In this document: positions 39,784-48,462 of the stretch, one piece after another
How positions within the stretch are numbered: the first letter of the stretch is position 1
How the letters are laid out: every line of letters starts with the position of its first letter
Assembly (NCBI RefSeq): GCF_007993935.1
Contig: NZ_VITY01000010.1
Coordinates: 165,725 to 229,724 of the forward strand
Length of the DNA: 64,000 nt
Direction of reading: 5' to 3'
Source of the DNA: Bradyrhizobium macuxiense
Lineage (GTDB): Bacteria; Pseudomonadota; Alphaproteobacteria; Rhizobiales; Xanthobacteraceae
Made by a program: the position numbers and the translations under genes
Notes under the pieces: model-generated
Seen by the model: only the letters and a program-made list of their open reading frames with translations
Database searches by the model: none
What the model was told of the DNA's origin: nothing

Positions 39784-40488
39784 ATGACTGATGAGGTTGT
39801 CGGAGAAAGGTTCTCTTACAAGGCGTCGGGTATCCGCCTTTCGGATTTCACTGTCGTCGATTGCGAATTCAGTGGGTGTGTCGCCCGTCGAACTGAGGGG
39901 TCGTTCAACTTGTTTGAACGAATAGACCTTGAGCGCGCCTCGCAGATGAATTGCTCGGTGTTCGAGGCGGTGTTCCGGGACCTGTCGCTGCGAGGGCTTA
40001 AGCGACTTGGCGATGCCCCGCTATTTCTTTGGGGGTGTGTGTTCGAGCGAGTTGCGCTTTCCGGCCGCATCAGCGCGGTGAAGATAAATGACTTCGCTTC
40101 GCGTATCACGGAGTCCGCTGAAGAAAATCAACGACGCCGGGACGCTCACGATCTCTTCGTGAGGAATTTTTACTCTAAGTCAGACTGGGCGCTCGACATC
40201 GCTCAGGCCGAATTCCCAGGTGGGATCAGCTTCGAACAAGTGCCGGGAGACAAGATAAGGCGCGATCCCGATCGACAGGTGTTAGTAACGCGTAGCGCTC
40301 TGGCAGTTTCGGACTGGCGGGCGCTGGACTTCGATCGGACCGCGATAGACATAGCGCTTGGCTGGTTCGAGCGATACTCGATCTTTGATAGTGTCGTGCT
40401 CGCCGCGCGATCAGACCGGAAATGGTCAAAGCGCGACCTTGCGGTCCTTGCCCGTTTGCGCGACGCTGGCATAGCTAACCTTGCATAG
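39784..40488 (+). CDS. hypothetical protein, atypical composition
   Basis: A 234-residue protein I do not recognise. The N-terminal half has a repeated pattern of short hydrophobic/aromatic strands (DFTVVDCEFSGC, LFERIDLERASQMNCSVFEAVFRDLSLRGL, PLFLWGCVFERVALSGRI), reminiscent of a pentapeptide-like right-handed helix. The C-terminal half is charged and ends DRKWSKRDLAVLARLRDAG. No signal peptide or membrane segment. Codon use and GC are clearly below the surrounding genes, and degenerate repeat remnants flank it on both sides, so it is probably a horizontally acquired gene. The ribosome site is weak. Confidence 0.6.
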   Translation: MTDEVVGERFSYKASGIRLSDFTVVDCEFSGCVARRTEGSFNLFERIDLERASQMNCSVFEAVFRDLSLRGLKRLGDAPLFLWGCVFERVALSGRISAVKINDFASRITESAEENQRRRDAHDLFVRNFYSKSDWALDIAQAEFPGGISFEQVPGDKIRRDPDRQVLVTRSALAVSDWRALDFDRTAIDIALGWFERYSIFDSVVLAARSDRKWSKRDLAVLARLRDAGIANLA

Positions 40489-40666
40489 GTTTCTATCTCA
40501 AGAGCCAGCCAGCCCAACACTTGCCGGTTGTTGTTCATCTCGAATGTCGCCTGTTGGCCCTTAGCCGACATGACCAGGCACGCCTCTTTTGTCCGCTTCT
40601 GACTGCAGCGCGGGCCGCCGTTGAGGAGGATGAATTTACAGGTACACGTCCTAGTCTCGTCGCGCC

Positions 40667-41302
40667 CTAATAGAGCCGCGTCCGATAGGCCTCTTCCATC
40701 GCCTTCTCGGCGACTTCGACCTCAACAGCGGCGGTCTGCTCGGCGATGATCCGGCCGAGCGTCGGGAAGCTGTTGCGTTCGACCTGCGCGGCGGGGCTCC
40801 ACAGCTTCGAGCGCATCAGCGCCTTGCCGCAATGGAAGTAGACTTCATCGACATGCACCTTGAGGCCGATGATCGGCGTCACGTTCTGCACCGTCAACGG
40901 CGTCAGCAGATCCGGCTCCTGCGAAATCTCCGCCCGCCCGTTGATGCGCAGCGTCTCGTTGATGCCCGGCACCATGAAGATCAGCCCGACGCCGGGCGAG
41001 GCGATGATGTTGCCGAACGTATCGACGCGGTTGTTGCCGCGCCGGTCCGGGATCAGCAGCGTCTTGTCGTCGATCACCGAGACGAAGCCGGGCGCGTCGC
41101 CGCGCGGACTGGCGTCGGCATGGCCATTGCCGTCGCTGGAGGCGATGACGAGGAACGGCGAGAGCGCGATGAAGTCGTGGCAGAACTTGTCGAGGTGGTG
41201 GAGGACCTTCTTCTCCGCGAGCGGGCTCACCTGCCCGAAATGCCCGCGAAGATCCTCCTGCGACTTGACCGGCGGCTTGCCGCTTGCGCCCTGGCTGTCC
41301 AT
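40667..41302 (-). CDS. pyridoxamine 5'-phosphate oxidase-family (flavin-binding split barrel) protein
   Basis: A 211-residue FMN-binding split-barrel protein. Typical parts are FIALSPFLVIASSDGNGHADASPRGDAPGFVSVIDDKTLLIPDRRGNNRVDTFGNI and GLIFMVPGINETLRINGRAEI. This fits the PNPOx-like subfamily seen in many actinobacteria and rhizobia, not PdxH. It may bind FMN, F420 or haem; function unknown. ATG at 41302 has GGGAGG 6 nt upstream; the long frame upstream from 41596 is rejected. Confidence 0.85.
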   Translation of the reverse strand: MDSQGASGKPPVKSQEDLRGHFGQVSPLAEKKVLHHLDKFCHDFIALSPFLVIASSDGNGHADASPRGDAPGFVSVIDDKTLLIPDRRGNNRVDTFGNIIASPGVGLIFMVPGINETLRINGRAEISQEPDLLTPLTVQNVTPIIGLKVHVDEVYFHCGKALMRSKLWSPAAQVERNSFPTLGRIIAEQTAAVEVEVAEKAMEEAYRTRLY

Positions 41303-41466
41303 GAGGAACCTCCCTTTTTCCATTCCCGTACCGAAGTAGAGTGCGGGAACAACATAGTCCAGACCGCAGAAGCGCGCATCCGCCGGCGCTTTCGCCGCGA
41401 CGTTCAAGCGCAAGCTCGGCTCCGGGCTGATTGAGGCAGGCGGTTTTGCGTGCGCAGACGCGAAAT

Positions 41467-41510
41467 GCAAAACCCCTGCGGTCAACGGGAAAGAGACCGC
41501 AGGGGTTTGC
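41467..41510 (-). terminator. strong hairpin, possible terminator of a minus-strand transcript
   Basis: GACCGCAGGGGTTT pairs with AAACCCCTGCGGTC over 14 bp around an 11-nt loop; read on the minus strand it is followed by TTTTGCATTT. It lies in a 432-bp region (41303-41734) between two minus-strand genes and about 225 bp after the Crp-family gene. It could end that gene's transcript or an sRNA encoded in between; nothing else is recognised there. Confidence 0.5.
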
Positions 41511-41734
41511 AGGTGGATGGCGTGAGGCCAGCAAGGCTGGGTGTCACCCCAAGGACCGGCAGGCCGGATGAAACCGATACCGGCGCGGTCATGCAAGCAA
41601 GTCTTTTAGGCAGGAGTGCGTCAGCATTCGCAAGCGACGCGCGCGAGAGGACCAAATCCTCGCGTGCGCGTTGCATGCGTTCCGCCTGGCTTCTTATTCG
41701 TCGCGTTCGTTACGCGAGGCCGTTGTTCACTTCG

Positions 41735-42409
41735 CTAGTCATTGCGTGCGACCGCCGTCAGCTTGGTCATGTTGTGCAGCATGATCCGGCCGCGCTGCAG
41801 GTCGACGATGCCGTCCTTGCGCCAGGTCTGCAATTGCCGGTTGACGCTCTCGCGTGCGGCGCCGACGAAGATGCCGAGCTGTTCCTGCGAGATGTGCACC
41901 TCGGAACCGAAATCCTCCGCGAGTGCGCACAGCCGGCGCGCGAGACGGACCGGCAACGGCTGCAGCACGGATTCTTCCATCCGCTCGCTCTGCCAGCGGA
42001 TGCGCTGGCACAGCAATGCGATCAGCCTGACCGCGACCTTCGGCTCACGCTCGAGGAAGCCGAGGAAATCCTCCCGCCGCAAGACGAACAATTCGGTGGG
42101 CTCGCCCGCGGTCGCATCCGCGGTGCGATCCTGGCCGTCGAGGACGGCGACTTCGCCGAACAGATCGCCGGATCCCATGAAGTTCAGTGTGAGCCGGCTG
42201 CCGTCGGAGGCCCCGGTTTCGATGCGCATCTGGCCGCGGCGGACCCCGAACAGGGCGTCGCCGGGATCGCCTTTCTGGAACAGCACCTCGCCGGTGGCGA
42301 GCTGCTGGGTGTGGCAGAGGCCCGAAAGCCGCTGCAACTCGTCCGCACCGAGATCGGCGAACATAGGGTTCATTTTCAGAATGACCGCAAATTCGGCCTG
42401 TTTGCTCAT
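41735..42409 (-). CDS. Crp/Fnr family transcriptional regulator
   Basis: A 224-residue regulator. The cyclic-nucleotide-binding fold is visible with GEVLFQKGDPGDALFGVRRGQMRI and GSGDLFGEVAVLDGQDRTADATA, followed by a Crp-type HTH, ISQEQLGIFVGAARESVNRQLQTWRKDGIV. No N-terminal Cys cluster, so not an oxygen-sensing Fnr. The phosphate-binding cassette lacks the full RA.A of true cAMP binders but is close. ATG at 42409 has GGAAGG 7 nt upstream; two upstream Met codons are alternatives. A Crp-like site lies 70 bp upstream, suggesting autoregulation. Confidence 0.92.
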   Translation of the reverse strand: MSKQAEFAVILKMNPMFADLGADELQRLSGLCHTQQLATGEVLFQKGDPGDALFGVRRGQMRIETGASDGSRLTLNFMGSGDLFGEVAVLDGQDRTADATAGEPTELFVLRREDFLGFLEREPKVAVRLIALLCQRIRWQSERMEESVLQPLPVRLARRLCALAEDFGSEVHISQEQLGIFVGAARESVNRQLQTWRKDGIVDLQRGRIMLHNMTKLTAVARND

Positions 42410-42478
42410 TGTATTGCCTTCCAAATCCATCCGAGCGGTCCCCTGACGCCCGGTTAGCAAAAATCACCCTCATAAGAG

Positions 42479-42494
42479 TGTGTGAGAGGTCACA
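42479..42494. promoter_or_regulatory. Crp-like operator upstream of the Crp-family gene
   Basis: TGTGT-GAGAGG-TCACA matches the TGTGA-N6-TCACA Crp consensus in 9 of 10 positions. It lies in the 212-bp divergent region between the Crp-family gene and the AsmA-like gene, placing both under possible control. Confidence 0.45.
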
Positions 42495-42621
42495 TAAGTT
42501 CATGCTGGTAACGGATTATTTTTCCGGTCATTGCAGCGAGGCCTCGTTTGCGGGGTAGTCTCGCGCGATCGGCCGTGCCTTTGCGCGGCGGACCCCTGTC
42601 TGCCCGGCCTGGAATATCGAG

Positions 42622-44700
42622 ATGAGAGCACTGAAATTCGCCGGGGCCGCCATTGCTGCCGTGATCGTGATCGTCGCCCTGTTGGCCGCGGTCGGGATCC
42701 CGTCCTCCTTCCTGACGTCTGCCATTACCGACCGGGTCGAGCGGGAGACGGGCTACAAGCTCAGCATCAATGGCGGTGCCAAAGTTAGCCTCTGGCCGAC
42801 GGTCAATCTGACGCTCAGCGACGTCGTGTTGCAGGATCCGCGGGAGCGCGAGGCCGACAACCGGTTCGCAGCGAGCCGCGTCGAAGCCGAGATGACGCTG
42901 GCGAGCCTGTGGTCGGGCCAGCCCGACATCACCGACCTCGTGATCGAGAAGCCGGTCATCAATCTGCCGCTACAGCGTGAGCGCACCCGCGACCACAATC
43001 CGCCGGCGAAGTCGTCCGGGGCCGACAATGGCGGCATCACGATCCGGCATGTCGGCATCACCGGCGGCACCATCGTGTTCTCCAATGTGCGCGACCGGGT
43101 CGAGAACCGGATCGAGGCGCTGAAGCTGGACGCGACCATCGGCAACGACCGCAAGATCATCGTCACCGGCGACGCGCGCACGGGCGACAAGCCGCTGAAG
43201 TTCGAGATCCGCGCGACCGCGCCGCAGGCGTCGCTCGAGCGCCAGAACGTGCCGGCCGAATTCACCATCGATGCGCCCGGCCTGTTGCCGGCGGCGATCA
43301 AGGCCAATGCGGAAGCGCGGTTGAACGGCACGGTTGTCATGTTCAACGGCGTATCCGGCACGCTCGGCGACGGCGGCTTCACCGGCTGGGCCTCGGTCGA
43401 TTTCGCCAGCAACAAGCCGCTGGTGAAGCTCGACCTCGACTTCCAGCGCATCTCGATCGCGATGCCGCCGGACCCGTCCGGCGCGACGCAGCCATTGGGC
43501 ACCAACACCTGGAGCAACGCGTCGACTGATCTCAATGGGCTCAACTATGTCGACGCGCAGGCGCGCATCTCGGCGGCGGAGCTCGTGATCGGCGACGGCC
43601 GCTTCGCACAGGCTGCGATCGAGGCATCGGTCGACAGCGGCGTGCTGAAGGGCAAGCTCGCCAATCTCGGCGCCTATGAGGGCACCGCCAATGGCGACAT
43701 CACCATCGACGCGAGAACCGCGACACCGACCTACGCGCTGCGGCTCGATCTTGCGGGCGTACGGGCACTGCCGGTGCTGAAGAGCCTCGCCGAGTTCGAC
43801 AAGCTCGACGGCAGGATGCAGGCGAAGATCGCGCTGACCTCGCAGGGCAACAGCGAGCGCGCCATCGTCGGCAATCTCGGCGGCACCGCTTTCGTCGTGT
43901 TCCAGGACGGCAAGATCCTCGGCCTCAACGTCGCGCAGATGATCCGCAACCTCACCACCGGCACGTTGTCGGGCTGGCAGCAAAGCCAGGAGCTGTCGAC
44001 CGATCTCAGCCAGCTCTCGGCCTCGTTCAAGCTCGACAGGGGCCAGGCGGTGACGACCGATCTCAACCTGATCGGTCCGCTGGTGAAAATGAGCGGGGTC
44101 GGCACCATCGATCTCAACACCCGCCAGATCGGGTTCCGCGTCGAGCCGCAGCTGGTGATGACCACCGAGGGCCAGGGCCGCGCCGGCAATCCGGTCGGCC
44201 TCGGCATTCCCGTGATGGTCGAGGGGCCCTGGGTGAGCCCGCGGATCTATCCGGAGATGCAGGGCATCCTCGACAATCCCCAGGCCGCCTATGCGAAGCT
44301 GAAGGAGATCGGCAAGGGCCTGTTCGGGGCGAACGGCCAGGGGCTGAGCCAGCAGGGGATCAGCCAGGGCCTCAACGGGCTCACCAACCTGCTCAATGGC
44401 GTTCAGGGCGGTGGAACCGGCGCACAACCCGGCACCGGCCAGGCACCGGCAGGCGGCGCGGCCGGCCAGAGCAACCCGCTCGGCGGGCAGCTCGGCGACA
44501 CCATCGGGAATCTGCTGCAGCAGGGTCTCTCCACCCTCAATCAAGGCAACGCCTCCCGCCCGAGCCGCAGCCTCGCCCAGCCCGCCCCGGGCACACCGCA
44601 GGCCGCCGCACCGCCGCCGAACCCTCCGCCCGCCGACACCGCCGAGCAGCACGACAACCCGGCGATGAACGACGTGCTGCGGCAGCTGTTCAATCGCTGA
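42622..44700 (+). CDS. AsmA family protein
   Basis: A 692-residue inner-membrane-anchored periplasmic protein. One N-terminal helix (FAGAAIAAVIVIVALLAAVGIPSSFL) is followed by an AsmA N domain (TGYKLSINGGAKVSLWPTVNLTLSDVVLQDP), a long beta-rich repeat region and the AsmA-like C domain (about 400-570; GNLGGTAFVVFQDGKILGLNVAQMIRNL, GIPVMVEGPWVSPRIYPEM). The tail after about 580 is Gln/Gly/Pro-rich and disordered. AsmA proteins are thought to move lipids between membranes and affect outer membrane biogenesis. Confidence 0.9.
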   Translation: MRALKFAGAAIAAVIVIVALLAAVGIPSSFLTSAITDRVERETGYKLSINGGAKVSLWPTVNLTLSDVVLQDPREREADNRFAASRVEAEMTLASLWSGQPDITDLVIEKPVINLPLQRERTRDHNPPAKSSGADNGGITIRHVGITGGTIVFSNVRDRVENRIEALKLDATIGNDRKIIVTGDARTGDKPLKFEIRATAPQASLERQNVPAEFTIDAPGLLPAAIKANAEARLNGTVVMFNGVSGTLGDGGFTGWASVDFASNKPLVKLDLDFQRISIAMPPDPSGATQPLGTNTWSNASTDLNGLNYVDAQARISAAELVIGDGRFAQAAIEASVDSGVLKGKLANLGAYEGTANGDITIDARTATPTYALRLDLAGVRALPVLKSLAEFDKLDGRMQAKIALTSQGNSERAIVGNLGGTAFVVFQDGKILGLNVAQMIRNLTTGTLSGWQQSQELSTDLSQLSASFKLDRGQAVTTDLNLIGPLVKMSGVGTIDLNTRQIGFRVEPQLVMTTEGQGRAGNPVGLGIPVMVEGPWVSPRIYPEMQGILDNPQAAYAKLKEIGKGLFGANGQGLSQQGISQGLNGLTNLLNGVQGGGTGAQPGTGQAPAGGAAGQSNPLGGQLGDTIGNLLQQGLSTLNQGNASRPSRSLAQPAPGTPQAAAPPPNPPPADTAEQHDNPAMNDVLRQLFNR

Positions 44701-44835
44701 TATTCCCGGATGTCCCCCGCCAATATCCACGGCTAACCATGCGGCCCGAGGGGCCGCCTCGCTTTGCCGATCCGTGCTAAACAGCGACAGATACAGTGGC
44801 GCACCCGACGGATTGGAGGGGACGGACGAGGCTGG

Positions 44836-47271
44836 ATGAACGGGGCTACGGACAAGGGCAAGAACTGGTTCCTGCGCGGCGGCCTGTTCGCCAAATACGT
44901 CCTCGCGCTGGTCGGCCTCGTCGTGTTCGTGCTCGCGGTCAACGGCGCGCTCGAGACCTGGATCAGCTACCGCGGCATCAAGAGCACGCTGACCGATGCG
45001 ATGAGCGAGAAGGCGGACGCCACCGCCAAGCACATCGCGCAGTCGATCTCCGATCTCGAACGCCAGATCTCCTGGGTGACCCGCGCCTCCTCCAACACGA
45101 TCGAGCTGCGCCGCGCCGACTATGCCCAGTTGCTCGGCCAGGTGCCTGCGGTGAACCAGCTCACCCTGATCAACGGCCAGGGCCGCGAGCTGCTGCGGCT
45201 GTCGCGCCAGACCGTCACGGTGAACTCCAATGCCGATCTCTCCCGCGACCTGCGCTTCACCGAGGCGGTCGAGCGCGGCACCGCCTATGCGCCGGCGTAT
45301 TTCCGCGACGAGCGGCCCTATATGTCGATCGGCGAGCAGCATTCCGGCTTCAATGCCGGCGTGACCGTCGCCGAGATCGACCTGCGCTTCCTCAACGACT
45401 ATTTCGGCGATTCCCAGGTCGGCCGCACCGCCTTCGCCTATGTCGTCGACGCCAAGGGCCGCGTGCTGGCGAGCTCGTCGAAGGGGCCAGAGGTCGGCAA
45501 GGATCTCGCCGCGCTGCCGCAGGTCGCCGCGGTGCTCTCGCACAATGCCAGGCCGATCACTTCCGGCAAGGATGTCGACGGCAACGCGGTGCTGACAACA
45601 GCGATTTCGGCGCCGAACCTCGGCTGGCACGTATTCTATGAACAGCCGACGTCGCAGGCGCTCTCACCGATCCGCGACCAGCTGGTGCGCATCGCGCTTC
45701 TGATCGCGCTCGGCCTCGTGGTCGCGATCATCGCCGGCACGATCCTGGCGCGGCGCATGCTGGTGCCGATCACCGCGCTGCGCACCGGCGCGCGGCGGCT
45801 CGGCGCCGGCGACTTCGGCCATCGCATCGAGGTGAAGACATCGGACGAGCTGGAAGAGCTCGCCGGGCAATTCAACAGCATGGCGGGGCAGCTTGCCGAG
45901 ACCTACTCCGATCTCGAAGCCAAGGTGAAGGAGCGCACCCGCGACCTCGCGCAGTCGATCAACGAGCTGAAGGTGCTGGAGGAGGTCGGCCGCGCGGTGG
46001 CGTCCTCGCTCGACCTGAACGCCGTGCTGCCGACGGTCGCCGCCCGCGCGCTGGAGATCACCCATGCCGACGCCGTGCTGATCTATGGCTATGACGCCGC
46101 GCAGCGCGCGTTCAATCTGACGCAATCGATCGGCATCGACAGTGAGGCCGAAGGCCATCATCGCGCGATCGATGCCGACAACAGCCCGCTCGGCGAAGCC
46201 GCCGCCAAGGGCGAGCCGCTGGCGTTCCCCGATCTGACCAACCAGCCGGAGCATCCGCTGCGCGATGTCGTGGTCGGCGCCGGTTTCCACTCGGTGCTCA
46301 TCGTGCCGCTGGTCGACCAGCAGGGCGTGCTCGGCTCGCTGGTGGTGCTGCGCAAGGCGGCCGGCGATTTCCCGGCCAACATGATTGGCCTGATGAAGAC
46401 CTTCGCACACCAGGCGGTGCTGGCGATGCGCAATGCGCGGCTGTTCACCGAGGTCGACCAGAAGAGCCACGCGCTGGAAGCGGCCAACACCACCGTGCGC
46501 GAGCAGGCCGACAGGCTACAGCAGCAGACCGAGCAGCTCACCGACTGGAACAAGTCGCTGGAAGCGCGGGTCGAGACCCAGCTCGGCGAGATCGAGCGCA
46601 TCCGCAAGCTCGAGCGTTTCCTGGCGCCGCAGGTGGCGCAGCTGATCGCCTCGTCGGACAATCCCGAGGGGTTGCTCGAGAGCCACCGCCGCGAGGTGAC
46701 GGTGGTGTTCTGCGATTTGCGCGGCTTCACGGCTTTCACCGAGGCGACCGAGCCGGAAGAGGCGATGAACGTGCTGCGCGAATATCACGCGGCGCTCGGA
46801 AAGCTGATCTTCAAATATGAAGGCACGCTCGACAAATATGCCGGCGACGGCGTGATGATCCTGTTCAATGCGCCGATCCAGCTCGCCGACCACACCGCGC
46901 GCGCCGTGCGCATGGCGGTGGAGATGCGCGACACCGTCGGCCCGCTGACCGAGAAGTGGCGCAACCGCGGCCATAGCCTCGGCTTCGGCATCGGCATTGC
47001 GCTCGGCTACGCCACGCTCGGCCAGGTCGGCTTCGAGCAGCGGCTGGAATATGCCGCGATCGGCAGCGTCACCAACCTCGCCTCCCGCCTGTGCGGCGAA
47101 GCCAAGGCGGGCCAGATCGTGGTGAGCCGCCGCGTCTACGGCATGGTCGAGGCTTACGTCGAAGGCCGCGCCATCGACGACCTCGTGGTGAAGGGATTCA
47201 ACCATCCGATCCTCGCCGCGGAGATCCTGCGCTGGAAGGGCGAACCATCCGCGGAAGCCGCGGCGGAGTGA
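44836..47271 (+). CDS. membrane-bound adenylate/guanylate cyclase with Cache, HAMP and GAF domains
   Basis: An 811-residue sensor enzyme. TM1 (about 20-40) and TM2 (about 285-305) enclose a periplasmic dCache-like sensor; then HAMP (ARRMLVPITALRTGARRLGAGDFGHRI), a coiled coil, a GAF domain (about 390-530), another coiled coil, and a class III cyclase domain (about 620-790). Catalytic metal ligands are in VVFCDLRGF and KYAGDGVMILFN. It would make a cyclic nucleotide in response to an external ligand. The nearby Crp-family regulator at 41735 is a plausible receiver of that signal. ATG at 44836 chosen; upstream frame from 44764 has no ribosome site. Confidence 0.9.
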   Translation: MNGATDKGKNWFLRGGLFAKYVLALVGLVVFVLAVNGALETWISYRGIKSTLTDAMSEKADATAKHIAQSISDLERQISWVTRASSNTIELRRADYAQLLGQVPAVNQLTLINGQGRELLRLSRQTVTVNSNADLSRDLRFTEAVERGTAYAPAYFRDERPYMSIGEQHSGFNAGVTVAEIDLRFLNDYFGDSQVGRTAFAYVVDAKGRVLASSSKGPEVGKDLAALPQVAAVLSHNARPITSGKDVDGNAVLTTAISAPNLGWHVFYEQPTSQALSPIRDQLVRIALLIALGLVVAIIAGTILARRMLVPITALRTGARRLGAGDFGHRIEVKTSDELEELAGQFNSMAGQLAETYSDLEAKVKERTRDLAQSINELKVLEEVGRAVASSLDLNAVLPTVAARALEITHADAVLIYGYDAAQRAFNLTQSIGIDSEAEGHHRAIDADNSPLGEAAAKGEPLAFPDLTNQPEHPLRDVVVGAGFHSVLIVPLVDQQGVLGSLVVLRKAAGDFPANMIGLMKTFAHQAVLAMRNARLFTEVDQKSHALEAANTTVREQADRLQQQTEQLTDWNKSLEARVETQLGEIERIRKLERFLAPQVAQLIASSDNPEGLLESHRREVTVVFCDLRGFTAFTEATEPEEAMNVLREYHAALGKLIFKYEGTLDKYAGDGVMILFNAPIQLADHTARAVRMAVEMRDTVGPLTEKWRNRGHSLGFGIGIALGYATLGQVGFEQRLEYAAIGSVTNLASRLCGEAKAGQIVVSRRVYGMVEAYVEGRAIDDLVVKGFNHPILAAEILRWKGEPSAEAAAE

Positions 47272-47302
47272 GGCGCGTCACGGAACCGGCTCGACGCCCG
47301 CC

Positions 47303-47330
47303 TTGTTTTCGCGCCAAACGGGTATATATT
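47303..47330 (+). promoter_or_regulatory. candidate promoter of the cold shock gene
   Basis: TTGTTT (47303-47308) and TATATT (47325-47330), 16 bp apart, in an AT-rich patch. Transcription from here would give a leader of about 115 nt, as long 5' leaders are typical for cold-shock genes and can act as thermosensors. Confidence 0.4.
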
Positions 47331-47450
47331 ACCACTATTCGATTAGCCGTTGCGCCTTGTTGAATGGTCCCATCGGCCCTCCTCCAAAGACATCGCCAGT
47401 TGAATTGGTGACGCGTCCATCACGCGAAACGTCTGCTTTGGAGAAGAGAC

Positions 47451-47660
47451 ATGGCTACAGGTACTGTGAAGTGGTTTAACGGCCAGAAGGGCTTTGGTTT
47501 CATTCAGCCCGACGACGGCAGCAAGGATGTGTTCGTTCACATCAGCGCTGTCGAGCGCGCCGGTCTGTCCGGCCTGGCCGAGGGCCAGAAGGTGTCGTTC
47601 GAGCTGAAGACCGACAAGATGCGTGGCAAGACCAGCGCCGAGAATCTGCAGCTGGCCTGA
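47451..47660 (+). CDS. cspA: cold shock protein, CspA family
   Basis: A 69-residue single OB-fold protein with both RNA-binding motifs: KGFGFI (residues 13-18) and VFVHI (27-31). It binds single-stranded RNA and DNA and melts structures at low temperature. GGAGAAGAG is upstream of the ATG. A hairpin downstream at 47749 may end the message. Exact paralogue number cannot be told. Confidence 0.96.
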   Translation: MATGTVKWFNGQKGFGFIQPDDGSKDVFVHISAVERAGLSGLAEGQKVSFELKTDKMRGKTSAENLQLA

Positions 47661-47748
47661 GTTCGCATCCGCGCATGATGTTCGCATCAGCGCTACGCGC
47701 AGAAATCATGCCGCAGCGTCATTCCACGGATGTACTGGAGTGACTGCC

Positions 47749-47782
47749 AGGCCCGCTCGATCTGAACAGGTTGGGCGGGCCT
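47749..47782 (+). terminator. hairpin after cspA
   Basis: AGGCCCGC and GCGGGCCT form an 8-bp perfect stem with an 18-nt loop; no T-run follows. It lies between cspA and the small gene at 47808. Confidence 0.4.
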
Positions 47783-47807
47783 TGGTGTATTTGAAGCAAG
47801 GATGACC

Positions 47808-48050
47808 ATGGCCACCAGAACGCCGCCTGCCCCCACCCCCGACAGCCTCGCGCGCGCCGAACGCCAGCGGCTTGCGGCCGAAGAGGGCGCCCGCGCGATG
47901 GCCGATGTCGAGCGCGAGGCAATCGCCGTACGCCAGAACATGGAGCGCTTGCGCGCGCTCCGCGAAGCCCGCGATGCCGACGCCGCCCAAGCGGAAACCG
48001 CAGCCGCCAAGCCAAAGACCACGCGACGCGTCAAGCGCATCGTGCGCTGA
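47808..48050 (+). CDS. small charged hypothetical protein
   Basis: An 80-residue protein, largely one predicted helix rich in Ala, Arg and Glu (SLARAERQRLAAEEGARAMADVEREAIAVRQNMERLRALREARDAD) with a basic tail TTRRVKRIVR. AAGGA lies 5 nt upstream of the ATG at 47808; an ATG at 47802 is the alternative. The codon use is like its neighbours. Function unknown; similar short proteins are common in Bradyrhizobium. Confidence 0.65.
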   Translation: MATRTPPAPTPDSLARAERQRLAAEEGARAMADVEREAIAVRQNMERLRALREARDADAAQAETAAAKPKTTRRVKRIVR

Positions 48051-48100
48051 TAAACTGCCGCGCGCGAGCGGCGGCGGAATAAGCGACACTCTCTCCCCAC

Positions 48101-48221
48101 GTCGTCCTGGCGAAAGCCAGGACCCATAACCATCGCCATTCGTGATGAGAGGGATCGTGGCCCCAGCTTCGCGCCACAACCACCATTCGGGGTAATGGGT
48201 CCTGGCTTTCGCCAGGACGAC
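48101..48221. repeat. intergenic palindromic repeat, family A copy 4
   Basis: CCTGGCGAAAGCCAGGACCC and reverse complement around about 80 bp. It is within a 412-bp gene-free region before the alpha/beta hydrolase; I see nothing else in that region. Confidence 0.85.
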
Positions 48222-48462
48222 AGCGAATGTGAGGCAGCGTTCCTGATTCAACTATCAGACAGCTGAGGAAGATGCGCGCCCACATCCTCGCGAACTCGTG
48301 CGCTGGCCTCATCACCATCCGGTGAATCGGACTGCGTCCGCAATCACGATCACGCCCTCCCGCACCCCTCCCAGGAATAACCCGTCCCCCGCCTCGCTCG
48401 CGTCATGACGGGCGCGTGCGAACGCGCGCCTGCACGACAACAAGAACAAGCAGGATGGTTTG

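Noticed and set aside
40500..40666. Small gene starting MSAKGQQATF on the minus strand near 40571
   Set aside because: The start matches a dispersed Rhizobiales repeat remnant and the frame runs antisense into the unknown gene at 39784, so it is probably not a real protein.
41303..41596. 98-residue extension of the PNPOx-like frame, with Trp residues resembling a leader peptide
   Set aside because: The Trp codons are not consecutive, no biosynthetic gene follows, and a strong ribosome site marks the ATG at 41302.
42970..45630. 886-residue minus-strand frame opposite the AsmA and cyclase genes
   Set aside because: Same shadow character; both opposite-strand genes have clear domains.
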